From assembly GCF_008973755.1 (NCBI RefSeq), contig NZ_WBOM01000008.1:62001-126000 (forward strand): DNA of 64,000 bases, written 5' to 3'. The notes under the pieces were generated by a model, which worked only from the letters and a program-made list of their open reading frames with translations, did no database searches and was not told where the DNA came from. The position numbers were made by a program, and so were the translations under genes. The stretch is from Nitrincola alkalilacustris (GTDB lineage: Bacteria > Pseudomonadota > Gammaproteobacteria > Pseudomonadales > Balneatricaceae). Positions 36,724 through 43,963 of the stretch are shown here, piece after piece; positions within the stretch are counted from its first letter, which is position 1; the number at the start of each line of letters is the position of its first letter.

Positions 36724-37695
36724 GTGGTCATTAAAGATCTGTTGAGTATCCTGGCTGATGGCACCTTTCATTCCGGGCGTGAGCTGGGTGAGCGGCTGGG
36801 CATCAGTCGCAGTGCCGTATGGAAGCAGGTGCAGAGTCTTGCGGCGCTGGATATCGAAGTCTACAGCGTCAGAGGACGAGGCTATCGCATTCCTCGTGGT
36901 CTGGATCTGATGGATCAGGCGCTTTTTGATGCGGCCTTGACGGCAGATGTCAGGGATCAACTGGATCTGCAGAGCTTTTCACTGGAAGTCACCTCCACCA
37001 ACCATCTGGCATCTGCTGCACTGGCCGAGGGGATCGGGTCCGGCATTTTTGTCGCCGAACGGCAGACGGCGGGGCGTGGACGCAGAGGTCGTAGCTGGAT
37101 CAGTCCGTTTGGTGCCAACATCTACTTCTCAATCGGCTGGCGTCTTGAGCGAGGGGTAGCTGCGCTTGAGGGGTTGAGTCTGGCGGTCGGGATAGCGCTG
37201 CGTGATGCTTTGACAGATCTGGGGGTGCCTGATGTGATGCTCAAGTGGCCGAACGATCTTCTGTGTAAAGGGCAGAAGCTGGCGGGTGTTCTGATTGAGG
37301 TGAATGGCGATACGGCGGATCAGTGCCAGTTGATTCTGGGGATAGGGCTTAATGTCGGTATGCCAGAGCAATCGGCTCAGCAGATAGATCAGCCCTGGAC
37401 TGATCTGCACAGTCAAATGGCAAACCCGCCATCGCGCAATCTGATACTGGCTGCATTGGTGAACAGGCTGATTCCGATGTTGAACAGCTTTGAACAACAG
37501 GGCTTTTCGGCGCTGCATGAGCGTTGGGCGCAGGTGGATGCCTACTATGGCCGGGCAGTGGAAATTCATGCGGCATCCACAAGGCTATCAGGTATCTGTC
37601 GTGGTGTGAACGAGACAGGTGCTTTGCTGCTCGAAACCGATCGGGGCATGGAAACGGTGCATGGTGGTGAAGTCAGTCTGAGGCTGCAGTCGTGA
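36724..37695 (+). CDS. birA: Bifunctional biotin-protein ligase and biotin operon repressor
   Basis: The 323-residue protein has an N-terminal winged helix (ELGERLGISRSAVWKQVQSL, residues about 20-39), the central ligase domain with the biotinyl-AMP loop GRGRRGRSW and KWPNDLL, and the C-terminal SH3-like domain. The DNA-binding domain means it can repress biotin genes as well as attach biotin to AccB. It uses a GTG start and overlaps coaX by four bases. Confidence 0.97.
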   Translation: MVIKDLLSILADGTFHSGRELGERLGISRSAVWKQVQSLAALDIEVYSVRGRGYRIPRGLDLMDQALFDAALTADVRDQLDLQSFSLEVTSTNHLASAALAEGIGSGIFVAERQTAGRGRRGRSWISPFGANIYFSIGWRLERGVAALEGLSLAVGIALRDALTDLGVPDVMLKWPNDLLCKGQKLAGVLIEVNGDTADQCQLILGIGLNVGMPEQSAQQIDQPWTDLHSQMANPPSRNLILAALVNRLIPMLNSFEQQGFSALHERWAQVDAYYGRAVEIHAASTRLSGICRGVNETGALLLETDRGMETVHGGEVSLRLQS

Positions 37696-38402
37696 TACTG
37701 GAAATGGACATAGGTAACACCTTCATCAAGTGGCGCATGCGCCAGTTGGACGGTATTGTCACGGATGCACAGCGCTGCCCTGTGGCGGACGTTGAGGCCC
37801 TGGCAGGGGAGTTGGCAAGACTGGAGGATATTGAGGCTGTGCACCTTGCATCAGTGGCAGGTGAAGGTGTCAGCAGTCGGATGAGTGAGTTGGCACGCAG
37901 GTGCTGGGGGCTGGAGCCGGTTCATGCGGTGTCGCAGAGCAGAAATAATGGCTTGATCAACAGTTATGCTGAGCCTTTGCGCATGGGGGTTGATCGCTGG
38001 CTGGCCATGGTGGCTTTGTGGCAGCGTGAGCGCTCTGCTTTTTGTGTTGTGGATTGTGGTAGCGCCATCACCATCGACTTTGTGGACAGCGTCGGCCAGC
38101 ATGAGGGTGGCTATATTCTGCCGGGGTTGAGGTTGATGCGCGAGAGCCTGCTGGGCAATACCGCACGTGTCGGGGTTGGGTCGGAATCGGCAGAGCTGGA
38201 TATGCTGCCAGGCATGCATACCACGGCGGCTGTGCATAATGGCTTGAACTATCTCTTTCATGCACTGGGTGCCAGTTTGCCGGTAAAGGGGAAATGTGTT
38301 TACGTCACCGGTGGTGATGGTGAGCGCTTCGTGGCACTGGGTGGGGTCGGGGAGTACTGCCCGGATCTGGTTCTGGATGGATTGCAATGGGTGGTGAGCT
38401 GA
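37692..38402 (+). CDS. coaX: Type III pantothenate kinase
   Basis: The enzyme phosphorylates pantothenate, the first step of coenzyme A synthesis, without feedback by CoA. At 236 residues it has the ASKHA motifs: MDIGNTFIKW (Asp6), GVDRW and VDCGSAITIDF. A GTG start overlaps the end of birA (GTGA). The birA-coaX pair upstream of the tRNA-tuf cluster is the Pseudomonas-type arrangement, replacing the CoaA found there in enterobacteria. Confidence 0.95.
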   Translation: MILEMDIGNTFIKWRMRQLDGIVTDAQRCPVADVEALAGELARLEDIEAVHLASVAGEGVSSRMSELARRCWGLEPVHAVSQSRNNGLINSYAEPLRMGVDRWLAMVALWQRERSAFCVVDCGSAITIDFVDSVGQHEGGYILPGLRLMRESLLGNTARVGVGSESAELDMLPGMHTTAAVHNGLNYLFHALGASLPVKGKCVYVTGGDGERFVALGGVGEYCPDLVLDGLQWVVS

Positions 38403-38561
38403 ATGTTACGCTGGGTCTTCTTACTCTTGCTGCTGGCTAATGCGCTGGCGTTTTTCTGGTATGCCCAGCAGCACAGGGCGCAGGTACAGTATCAGGTGCC
38501 GGTGCAACCATCTGAGCTTGAGTTGCTGCATGAACTGCCACCCAGTGGGCCGCAATCCTGA
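38403..38561 (+). CDS. 52-residue membrane-anchored peptide following coaX
   Basis: An ATG immediately after the coaX stop opens 52 codons to a TGA at 38559-38561. Residues 3-21 form one hydrophobic helix (WVFLLLLLANALAFFW), followed by a polar Gln-rich tail ending in LLHELPPSGPQS. In Pseudomonas a longer SPOR-domain protein is remembered at this place with a similar anchor. Here the frame ends before any SPOR domain, and the tRNA promoter follows within 40 bases, so no remnant of the domain remains. It could be a reduced form of that gene. Direct abutment to coaX supports translation. Confidence 0.65.
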   Translation: MLRWVFLLLLLANALAFFWYAQQHRAQVQYQVPVQPSELELLHELPPSGPQS

Positions 38562-38599
38562 CTGCACAGATAAAATGTGAAAAAAAGTGTTGTCAGGGG

Positions 38600-38628
38600 T
38601 TGCAAGGTGTCATTGGTATCAGTAAGAT
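38600..38628 (+). promoter_or_regulatory. Promoter of the tRNA-tuf cluster
   Basis: TTGCAA (38600-38605) and TAAGAT (38623-38628) are separated by exactly 17 bases and followed by the GC-containing discriminator ACGCACC, typical of stable-RNA promoters under stringent control. The tRNA begins about 12 bases after the expected start. Confidence 0.7.
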
Positions 38629-38647
38629 ACGCACCACTTCGCAGCAT

Positions 38648-38723
<76 letters not shown>

Positions 38724-38745
38724 TTAAGTTGTGAAGTGTGGCTGA

Positions 38746-38829
38746 GGTGGGATTCCCGAGTGGCCAAAGGGATCAGACTGTAAATCTGACGCGAGAGCTT
38801 CGGTGGTTCGAATCCACCTCCCACCACCA
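38746..38829 (+). tRNA. tRNA-Tyr (anticodon GUA)
   Basis: This 84-nucleotide class II tRNA has a long variable arm (GCGAGAGCTTCG region), acceptor GGTGGGA/TCCCACC, anticodon loop CTGTAAA and encoded CCA. Confidence 0.97.
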
Positions 38830-38848
38830 TCCTCAATCGGCTTTATCG

Positions 38849-38923
38849 GCGGGTATGGTATAGTGGCTATTACCTCAGCCTTCCAAGCTGAAGAGGCGGG
38901 TTCGATTCCCGCTACCCGCTCCA
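38849..38923 (+). tRNA. tRNA-Gly (anticodon UCC)
   Basis: This 75-nucleotide tRNA has acceptor GCGGGTA/TACCCGC, anticodon loop CTTCCAA, T-arm GGTTCGATTCC and encoded CCA. Confidence 0.97.
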
Positions 38924-38930
38924 CTGATCG

Positions 38931-39005
38931 GCTCATGTAGCTCAGGGGTAGAGCACACCCTTGGTAAGGGTGAGGTCGGCGGTTCAATTCCGCCCATGAG
39001 CTCCA
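38931..39005 (+). tRNA. tRNA-Thr (anticodon GGU)
   Basis: This 75-nucleotide tRNA has acceptor GCTCATG/CATGAGC, anticodon loop TTGGTAA, T-arm GGTTCAATTCC and encoded CCA. It is the last tRNA before tuf copy 1. Confidence 0.97.
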
Positions 39006-39017
39006 TAGTTTTGTTGT

Positions 39018-39052
39018 AAAGGGTAGATATAGTGATATGTCTGCCTTTTTTT
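39018..39052 (+). terminator. Terminator-like hairpin between the tRNA cluster and tuf copy 1
   Basis: AAAGGGTAGATATA (39018-39031) pairs along its full length with TATGTCTGCCTTTT (39036-39049), three pairs being G-U, around the loop GTGA and with a seven-base U run. It starts 12 bases after the tRNA-Thr CCA. It has the form of an intrinsic terminator and would reduce tuf read-through relative to the tRNAs, or serve as a processing boundary. Confidence 0.65.
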
Positions 39053-39097
39053 GTATTTGGCGACCGCTAGTCGGCTGGATTAATTTGGGAACTCAAG

Positions 39098-40291
39098 ATG
39101 GCTAAGAAAGCTTTTGAACGTAACAAGCCGCACGTCAACGTAGGAACCATTGGTCACGTTGACCACGGTAAGACAACTCTGACTGCTGCGCTGACGCGCG
39201 TTTGTTCAGAAGTGTGGGGTGGCGCTGCCGTAGCATTTGACGGTATCGACAACGCACCGGAAGAGCGTGAGCGTGGTATCACCATCTCCACATCCCACGT
39301 TGAGTATGAATCAGAAGTGCGTCACTACGCGCACGTTGACTGCCCAGGCCACGCTGACTATGTGAAAAACATGATCACCGGTGCTGCGCAGATGGATGGC
39401 GCGATTCTGGTTTGTTCCGCTGCTGATGGCCCGATGCCACAGACGCGTGAGCACATCCTGCTGTCACGTCAGGTTGGTGTACCTTACATCGTTGTGTTCA
39501 TGAACAAAGCGGACATGGTTGACGACGAAGAGCTGCTGGAACTGGTTGAGATGGAAGTGCGTGAGCTTCTGGATCAGTACGAGTTCCCGGGCGACGACAC
39601 GCCGATCATCGTTGGTTCTGCGCTGATGGCGCTGAATGGCCAGGATGACAATGGCATGGGCACTACTGCTGTGAAGAAGCTGGTTGAGACTCTTGACCAG
39701 TACATTCCTCAGCCAGAGCGTGCAATCGACAAGCCATTCCTGATGCCGATTGAAGACGTGTTCTCAATCTCTGGTCGTGGTACGGTTGTTACCGGTCGTG
39801 TTGAGCGTGGTATCGTCAACACAGGTAACGAAGTTGAGATCGTGGGTATTCGCCCAACGACCAAGACGACTGTTACAGGTGTAGAGATGTTCCGTAAGCT
39901 GCTGGACGAAGGTCGTGCAGGTGAGAACATCGGTGCGCTGCTGCGTGGCACCAAGCGTGACGACGTTGAGCGTGGTCAGGTTCTGGCCAAGCCGGGTTCA
40001 ATCACTCCGCACACCAAGTTTGAAGGCGAAGTGTACATTCTGAGCAAGGAAGAGGGTGGTCGTCACACGCCATTCTTCAAGGGCTACCGTCCACAGTTCT
40101 ACTTCCGTACAACTGACGTGACAGGTGCTTGTGAGCTGCCAGAAGGCGTTGAGATGGTTATGCCAGGAGATAACGTACAGATGTCCGTTACCCTGATTGC
40201 ACCGATCGCGATGGAAGAAGGTCTGCGCTTTGCGATCCGTGAAGGCGGTCGTACAGTAGGTGCTGGTGTTGTAGCGAAAATCCTCGACTGA
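39098..40291 (+). CDS. tuf: Elongation factor Tu, copy 1
   Basis: EF-Tu delivers aminoacyl-tRNA to the ribosome as a GTP complex. The 397-residue protein has the P-loop GHVDHGKT (residues 19-26), the switch motif DCPGHADY, the guanine motif NKAD and domains 2 and 3. It corresponds to tufB by its position after the tRNA cluster. The encoded protein is identical to that of copy 2 at 55621. By eye the DNA is the same from the 16th base to one base past the stop, the differences being ATG versus GTG and a third-position change in codon 5. Confidence 0.99.
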   Translation: MAKKAFERNKPHVNVGTIGHVDHGKTTLTAALTRVCSEVWGGAAVAFDGIDNAPEERERGITISTSHVEYESEVRHYAHVDCPGHADYVKNMITGAAQMDGAILVCSAADGPMPQTREHILLSRQVGVPYIVVFMNKADMVDDEELLELVEMEVRELLDQYEFPGDDTPIIVGSALMALNGQDDNGMGTTAVKKLVETLDQYIPQPERAIDKPFLMPIEDVFSISGRGTVVTGRVERGIVNTGNEVEIVGIRPTTKTTVTGVEMFRKLLDEGRAGENIGALLRGTKRDDVERGQVLAKPGSITPHTKFEGEVYILSKEEGGRHTPFFKGYRPQFYFRTTDVTGACELPEGVEMVMPGDNVQMSVTLIAPIAMEEGLRFAIREGGRTVGAGVVAKILD

Positions 40292-40309
40292 TTTTTTTAT
40301 CAGTTTAGG

Positions 40310-40338
40310 TTGCGAAAAGACAGGGTGGTGTATATAAT
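40310..40338 (+). promoter_or_regulatory. Promoter of tRNA-Trp/secE-nusG
   Basis: TTGCGA (40310-40315), a 17-base spacer and perfect TATAAT (40333-40338) are followed by GC-rich GCGCCTCCC. It lies just after tuf copy 1 and about 20 bases before the tRNA. Confidence 0.75.
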
Positions 40339-40358
40339 GCGCCTCCCTGTTATGCAGT

Positions 40359-40430
<72 letters not shown>

Positions 40431-40434
<4 letters not shown>

Positions 40435-40452
40435 ATTCCAGTCGGAATTGGC
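40431..40452 (+). other. Hairpin at the tRNA-Trp 3' end, probable processing signal
   Basis: GCCAATTCC (which includes the tRNA CCA) and GGAATTGGC form a perfect 9-bp stem with loop AGTC. There is no U-tract. It probably marks the tRNA/secE mRNA boundary for nucleases; a partial terminator is the alternative. Confidence 0.5.
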
Positions 40453-40494
40453 ATCACAAGCGTACGCTTTCTATGATAAGCCGAGGCTGCTAGC

Positions 40495-40863
40495 GTGAAT
40501 TCTAAAGAAACATCTGAAGGATCAAAACTCGATGGCCTGAAGTGGGCTATCGTTGCTGTAATCGTTACCGTAGGTGTGGTCGGGAATTCATTTTTCTCCG
40601 GCGAATCACTGCTTTACCGTGTATTGGCGCTTCTGGTTCTGGCTGCAGTGGCTGGTTTCATCGTCCTGCAGACGGCTAAAGGTAAGACCTGGTCCCGATT
40701 GTTCAAGGAAGCCCGTGGCGAGATTCGCCGGGTTGTATGGCCGACGCGTCAGGAAACTCTGCAGACAACGCTCATGGTGTTGGCTGCTGTTCTGGTTGTG
40801 GCGCTGATGTTGTGGGGTCTTGACTCACTGCTTGGCTGGATAGTATCCGGAGTAATAGGTTAG
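40495..40863 (+). CDS. secE: Preprotein translocase subunit SecE
   Basis: SecE is an essential part of the SecYEG channel. The 122-residue protein has three membrane helices (about residues 17-35, 42-60 and 92-115), the gammaproteobacterial long form. The conserved cytoplasmic segment EARGEIRRVVWPTRQE precedes the third helix. It starts with GTG and lies nine bases upstream of nusG. Confidence 0.97.
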   Translation: MNSKETSEGSKLDGLKWAIVAVIVTVGVVGNSFFSGESLLYRVLALLVLAAVAGFIVLQTAKGKTWSRLFKEARGEIRRVVWPTRQETLQTTLMVLAAVLVVALMLWGLDSLLGWIVSGVIG

Positions 40864-40872
40864 AGGTAGAGC

Positions 40873-41415
40873 ATGGATACGGAAAAGAAGCGCTGGTATG
40901 TGGTTCATGCATACTCTGGTTACGAAAAGCGGGTCATGAATGCGCTGAAAGAGCGTATTGAGATGCATGGCATGCAGGACTTCTTTGGTGATGTGCTGGT
41001 GCCGACAGAAGAAGTTGTCGAGATGCGCGATGGCAAGAAGCGCAAATCGGAACGCAAGTTTTATCCAGGTTATGTCCTGGTGCAGATGGCCATGAATGAT
41101 GAGACGTGGCATCTGGTGAAAAGTACCCCTCGTGTACTTGGTTTTATCGGTGGTACGGCAGACAAGCCGGCGCCAATCACTCAGAAGGAAGCAGACGAAA
41201 TTCTGCAGCGTGTCGAGAGTGGTGTTGATAAGCCGCGTCCGAAGACTGTATTTGAGCCTGGTGAGATGGTTCGCGTATGTGACGGCCCTTTTGCCGACTT
41301 CAATGGAGTCGTCGAAGAGGTCAATTACGAGAAGAACCGTCTGCAGGTGGCTGTTCTGATATTTGGACGTTCCACTCCGGTAGAGCTGGAATTCCGTCAG
41401 GTCGAGAAGGTCTGA
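40873..41415 (+). CDS. nusG: Transcription elongation/antitermination factor NusG
   Basis: NusG binds RNA polymerase through its NGN domain ([17 protein letters not shown] at the start) and Rho or ribosomal protein S10 through its C-terminal KOW domain ([18 protein letters not shown]). The 180-residue length is standard. It is followed by an intrinsic terminator separating it from rplK. Confidence 0.98.
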   Translation: MDTEKKRWYVVHAYSGYEKRVMNALKERIEMHGMQDFFGDVLVPTEEVVEMRDGKKRKSERKFYPGYVLVQMAMNDETWHLVKSTPRVLGFIGGTADKPAPITQKEADEILQRVESGVDKPRPKTVFEPGEMVRVCDGPFADFNGVVEEVNYEKNRLQVAVLIFGRSTPVELEFRQVEKV

Positions 41416-41430
41416 TCAGTTTTTTGTTGA

Positions 41431-41453
41431 AACCGCTTGCGAGCGGGTTTTTT
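41431..41453 (+). terminator. Intrinsic terminator after nusG
   Basis: AACCGCT and AGCGGGTT form a stem around TGCG, followed by a T-rich run (TTTTTTATTG). It is 15 bases after the nusG stop. Read-through or a promoter within the 50 bases that follow must serve rplK. Confidence 0.75.
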
Positions 41454-41505
41454 ATTGCAACAACGGGGAGCCGTGAGGCGTTTGAACCCACAAGGAGTAG
41501 CTTAA

Positions 41506-41940
41506 ATGGCTAAGAAAATTAATGCTTATATCAAGCTGCAGGTCAAAGCTGGCCAGGCTAACCCGAGTCCACCGGTAGGTCCGGCTCTGGGTCAGCACGG
41601 TGTCAATATCATGGAGTTCTGTAAAGCGTTCAACGCACAGACCCAGGGTATGGAGCCAGGTCTGCCAACGCCTGTCGTTATCACTGTCTACAGTGATCGC
41701 AGCTTCAGTTTCATCACCAAAACTCCTCCGGCGGCAGTGCTGCTGAAGAAGTCCATGGGTCTGAAGAGCGGTTCTGCCCGTCCTAACACTGAAAAGGTCG
41801 GTACAGTAACCCGTGCTCAGCTCGAAGAGATCGCTACGGTTAAAATGCCGGATCTTACTGCGTCTGACATGGATGCAGCGGTTCGTACCATCGCCGGTAG
41901 TGCACGTGCAATGGGTCTTATCGTGGAGGGTGATGAATAA
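41506..41940 (+). CDS. rplK: 50S ribosomal protein L11
   Basis: L11 is part of the GTPase-associated centre and binds 23S rRNA near residue 1067. At 144 residues it is typical, with the Pro-rich [20 protein letters not shown] segment and [16 protein letters not shown] precedes the ATG. The TAA stop overlaps the rplA ATG by one base. Confidence 0.98.
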   Translation: MAKKINAYIKLQVKAGQANPSPPVGPALGQHGVNIMEFCKAFNAQTQGMEPGLPTPVVITVYSDRSFSFITKTPPAAVLLKKSMGLKSGSARPNTEKVGTVTRAQLEEIATVKMPDLTASDMDAAVRTIAGSARAMGLIVEGDE

Positions 41941-42635
41941 TGGCCAAGCTGAGTAAGCGCCAGAAGGCGATTCGTGAAAAAATAGACGCGTCCAAGCAGT
42001 ATGAGATCCAGGAAGCGGTTGCGCTGCTGGCAGACGTGTCTAAAGTCAAGTTTACTGAATCCATCGATGTTGCGGTCAACCTGGGTGTTGATCCACGTAA
42101 ATCCGATCAGGTCGTTCGTGGCTCTACTGTTCTGCCACATGGTACTGGTAAGGATGTTCGTGTTGCTGTCTTCGCTCAGGGCGACAATGCAGAGAAAGCT
42201 AAAGAAGCTGGTGCTGACATTGTTGGTTTTGAGGATCTGGCAGAGCAGATCAAGGGTGGTAATCTGAACTTTGACGTTGTCATCGCAACTCCGGATGCGA
42301 TGCGTGTTGTCGGTCAGTTGGGCCAGGTTCTGGGTCCACGTGGTCTGATGCCTAACCCGAAGGTTGGCACGGTTACCGCTGATGTTGCTACCGCGGTTAA
42401 AAATGCCAAAGCCGGTCAGGTACGTTTCCGTACTGACAAAAATGGTATCATTCACTGTTCAGTCGGCAAAGTCGGCTTTACCGGTGTATCGATCAAAGAA
42501 AACATTGAGGCCCTGGTCGCTGACCTGAAAAAGCTGAAGCCTGCTTCCGCTAAAGGCGTCTATGTGAAGAAAGTAACCCTGTCCACCACTATGGGACCGG
42601 GTCTGGCAGTTGATCAGTCCTCTTTGAGCGCCTGA
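41940..42635 (+). CDS. rplA: 50S ribosomal protein L1
   Basis: L1 binds the L1 stalk of 23S rRNA and in E. coli represses the rplK-rplA mRNA. The 231-residue protein has the N-terminal [16 protein letters not shown] and the central [13 protein letters not shown] motif. Its start overlaps the rplK stop (TAATG), giving tight coupling. Confidence 0.98.
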   Translation: MAKLSKRQKAIREKIDASKQYEIQEAVALLADVSKVKFTESIDVAVNLGVDPRKSDQVVRGSTVLPHGTGKDVRVAVFAQGDNAEKAKEAGADIVGFEDLAEQIKGGNLNFDVVIATPDAMRVVGQLGQVLGPRGLMPNPKVGTVTADVATAVKNAKAGQVRFRTDKNGIIHCSVGKVGFTGVSIKENIEALVADLKKLKPASAKGVYVKKVTLSTTMGPGLAVDQSSLSA

Positions 42636-42660
42636 TCCCTGCTGAAGGTTTTTTGAGGGT

Positions 42661-42859
42661 CTTCGTGACCTGTCAGACAGAGACGAAGGCCGTCAAAGAC
42701 CGCAGGCGACGGAGCAGCTTCAGGGCTGTTCCGTCTTAATAGTTAAAGCCTGCGCAGACGGTGAGATTCAGATTGAATCAGTACCACCGTACTCATAGCC
42801 CTGGGCAACAGTTCAGGGTGGTTGGTAAATAGTCGAAAGACTCAATCCAGGAGTAAATT
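42661..42859 (+). promoter_or_regulatory. rplJ leader, L10-binding autoregulatory RNA
   Basis: The 224-base gap before rplJ holds nested stems: GCAGGC (42702-42707) with GCCTGC (42748-42753), and inside it GACGGAGCAG (42708-42717) with CTGTTCCGTC (42726-42735), loop CTTCAGGG. An outer CTTCGT/ACGAAG pair lies at 42661-42666 and 42683-42688. Position and branched shape match the ribosomal L10 leader, where L10-(L12)4 represses rplJL translation. Assignment rests on position and hand-drawn pairing. Confidence 0.6.
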
Positions 42860-43351
42860 GTGGCATTAGGACTTGAAGACAAAAAAGCGATCGTCGCTGA
42901 AGTCCAGCAAGCTGCCGCCTCTGCTCTTTCCGCTGTTGTTGCCGATTCACGTGGCGTAACAGTAGAAAGCATGACTGCACTGCGTAAGCAGGCGCGCGAG
43001 AATGGCGTATGGCTGAAAGTCGTACGTAACACACTTGCACGTCGTGCAGTTGAAGGCACAGCTTATGAGTGTCTGAAGGACGCATTCGTTGGCCCGAGCA
43101 TTATTGCATTCTCCAACGAGCACCCAGGTGCCGGTGCGCGAATTCTGAAAGATTTCGCCAAGGGAAATGACAAGTTCGAGCTGAAAGCAGCAGCCTTCGA
43201 AGGCGAACCGGTCAATATTGACCTGCTGGCTAGCCTGCCGACTTACGACGAAGCGATCGCCAAGCTGATGAGCGTCATGAAAGAAGCTTCAGCCGGCAAG
43301 CTGGTACGTACACTGGCAGCCATTCGCGACCAGAAAGAGCAAGCCGCCTGA
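42860..43351 (+). CDS. rplJ: 50S ribosomal protein L10
   Basis: L10 forms the base of the L7/L12 stalk. The 163-residue protein starts with GTG behind CAGGAG and has the rRNA-binding N-terminal domain ([16 protein letters not shown], and [14 protein letters not shown]) and the C-terminal helix that binds L12 dimers. Its synthesis is probably controlled by the leader upstream. Confidence 0.98.
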   Translation: MALGLEDKKAIVAEVQQAAASALSAVVADSRGVTVESMTALRKQARENGVWLKVVRNTLARRAVEGTAYECLKDAFVGPSIIAFSNEHPGAGARILKDFAKGNDKFELKAAAFEGEPVNIDLLASLPTYDEAIAKLMSVMKEASAGKLVRTLAAIRDQKEQAA

Positions 43352-43420
43352 TCCATTAACGGCGCTTTGGTTATCGATTCAATGAGCTTGGGCTCACACT
43401 AGATTATCAGGAAATTGAAC

Positions 43421-43789
43421 ATGTCTCTGACTCACGAAGATATCATCAATGCAGTAGCTGAAATGTCTGTAAAGGACGTTGTCACTCTGATTGAAGCAAT
43501 GGAAGAAAAATTCGGCGTAACTGCAGCTTCTGCTGTTGTTGCTGGCCCTGCAGGCGCTGCTGAAGCGGCTGAAGAGCAGACTGAATTCAACGTTATCCTG
43601 GCTGCAGCCGGTGAAAAGAAAGTCAACGTCATTAAAGCAGTTCGTGGCGCAACTGGCCTGGGTCTGAAAGAAGCAAAAGACCTGGTTGACGGTGCACCTG
43701 CAACTGTTAAGGAAGGCGTTTCTAAAGAAGAAGCTGAAGAACTCAAGAAAGCACTGGAAGAAGCCGGCGCGACTGTTGAGCTCAAGTAA
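43421..43789 (+). CDS. rplL: 50S ribosomal protein L7/L12
   Basis: The stalk protein recruits translational GTPases. The 122-residue acidic protein has the N-terminal dimerisation domain, an Ala-rich hinge (residues about 37-52) and the C-terminal factor-binding domain with [23 protein letters not shown] 43421 is chosen over 43415 because AGGAAAT is well placed and it gives the canonical MSLTHEDI. Confidence 0.98.
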   Translation: MSLTHEDIINAVAEMSVKDVVTLIEAMEEKFGVTAASAVVAGPAGAAEAAEEQTEFNVILAAAGEKKVNVIKAVRGATGLGLKEAKDLVDGAPATVKEGVSKEEAEELKKALEEAGATVELK

Positions 43790-43835
43790 TTGCTTCTATG
43801 CGCTGCAGGCAGCGTAAACTGCTGAATTAGCGTGT

Positions 43836-43865
43836 GGCTGGTGGCCAGGTGCCACCGGCCTTTTT
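43836..43865 (+). terminator. Attenuator between rplL and rpoB
   Basis: GGCTGGTGGC pairs with GCCACCGGCC (10 pairs, one G-U) around a five-base loop, followed by TTTTT. E. coli has a partial terminator at the same place, which lowers rpoBC expression relative to rplJL. Confidence 0.8.
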
Positions 43866-43963
43866 CCGTTATTAAGTGACAGCAATTTAATAACGGTTTA
43901 ACAGGCTGGAAGATCTGCTTCCTGACTGGCTTCTCAACTTGGTGCACATGCTGGGGAACACTG

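Noticed and set aside
39057..39085. Separate promoter for tuf copy 1 (TTGGCG, 17 bases, TTAATT)
   Set aside because: The implied start would lie about six bases before the ATG, leaving no room for a ribosome binding site; the hexamers are weak.
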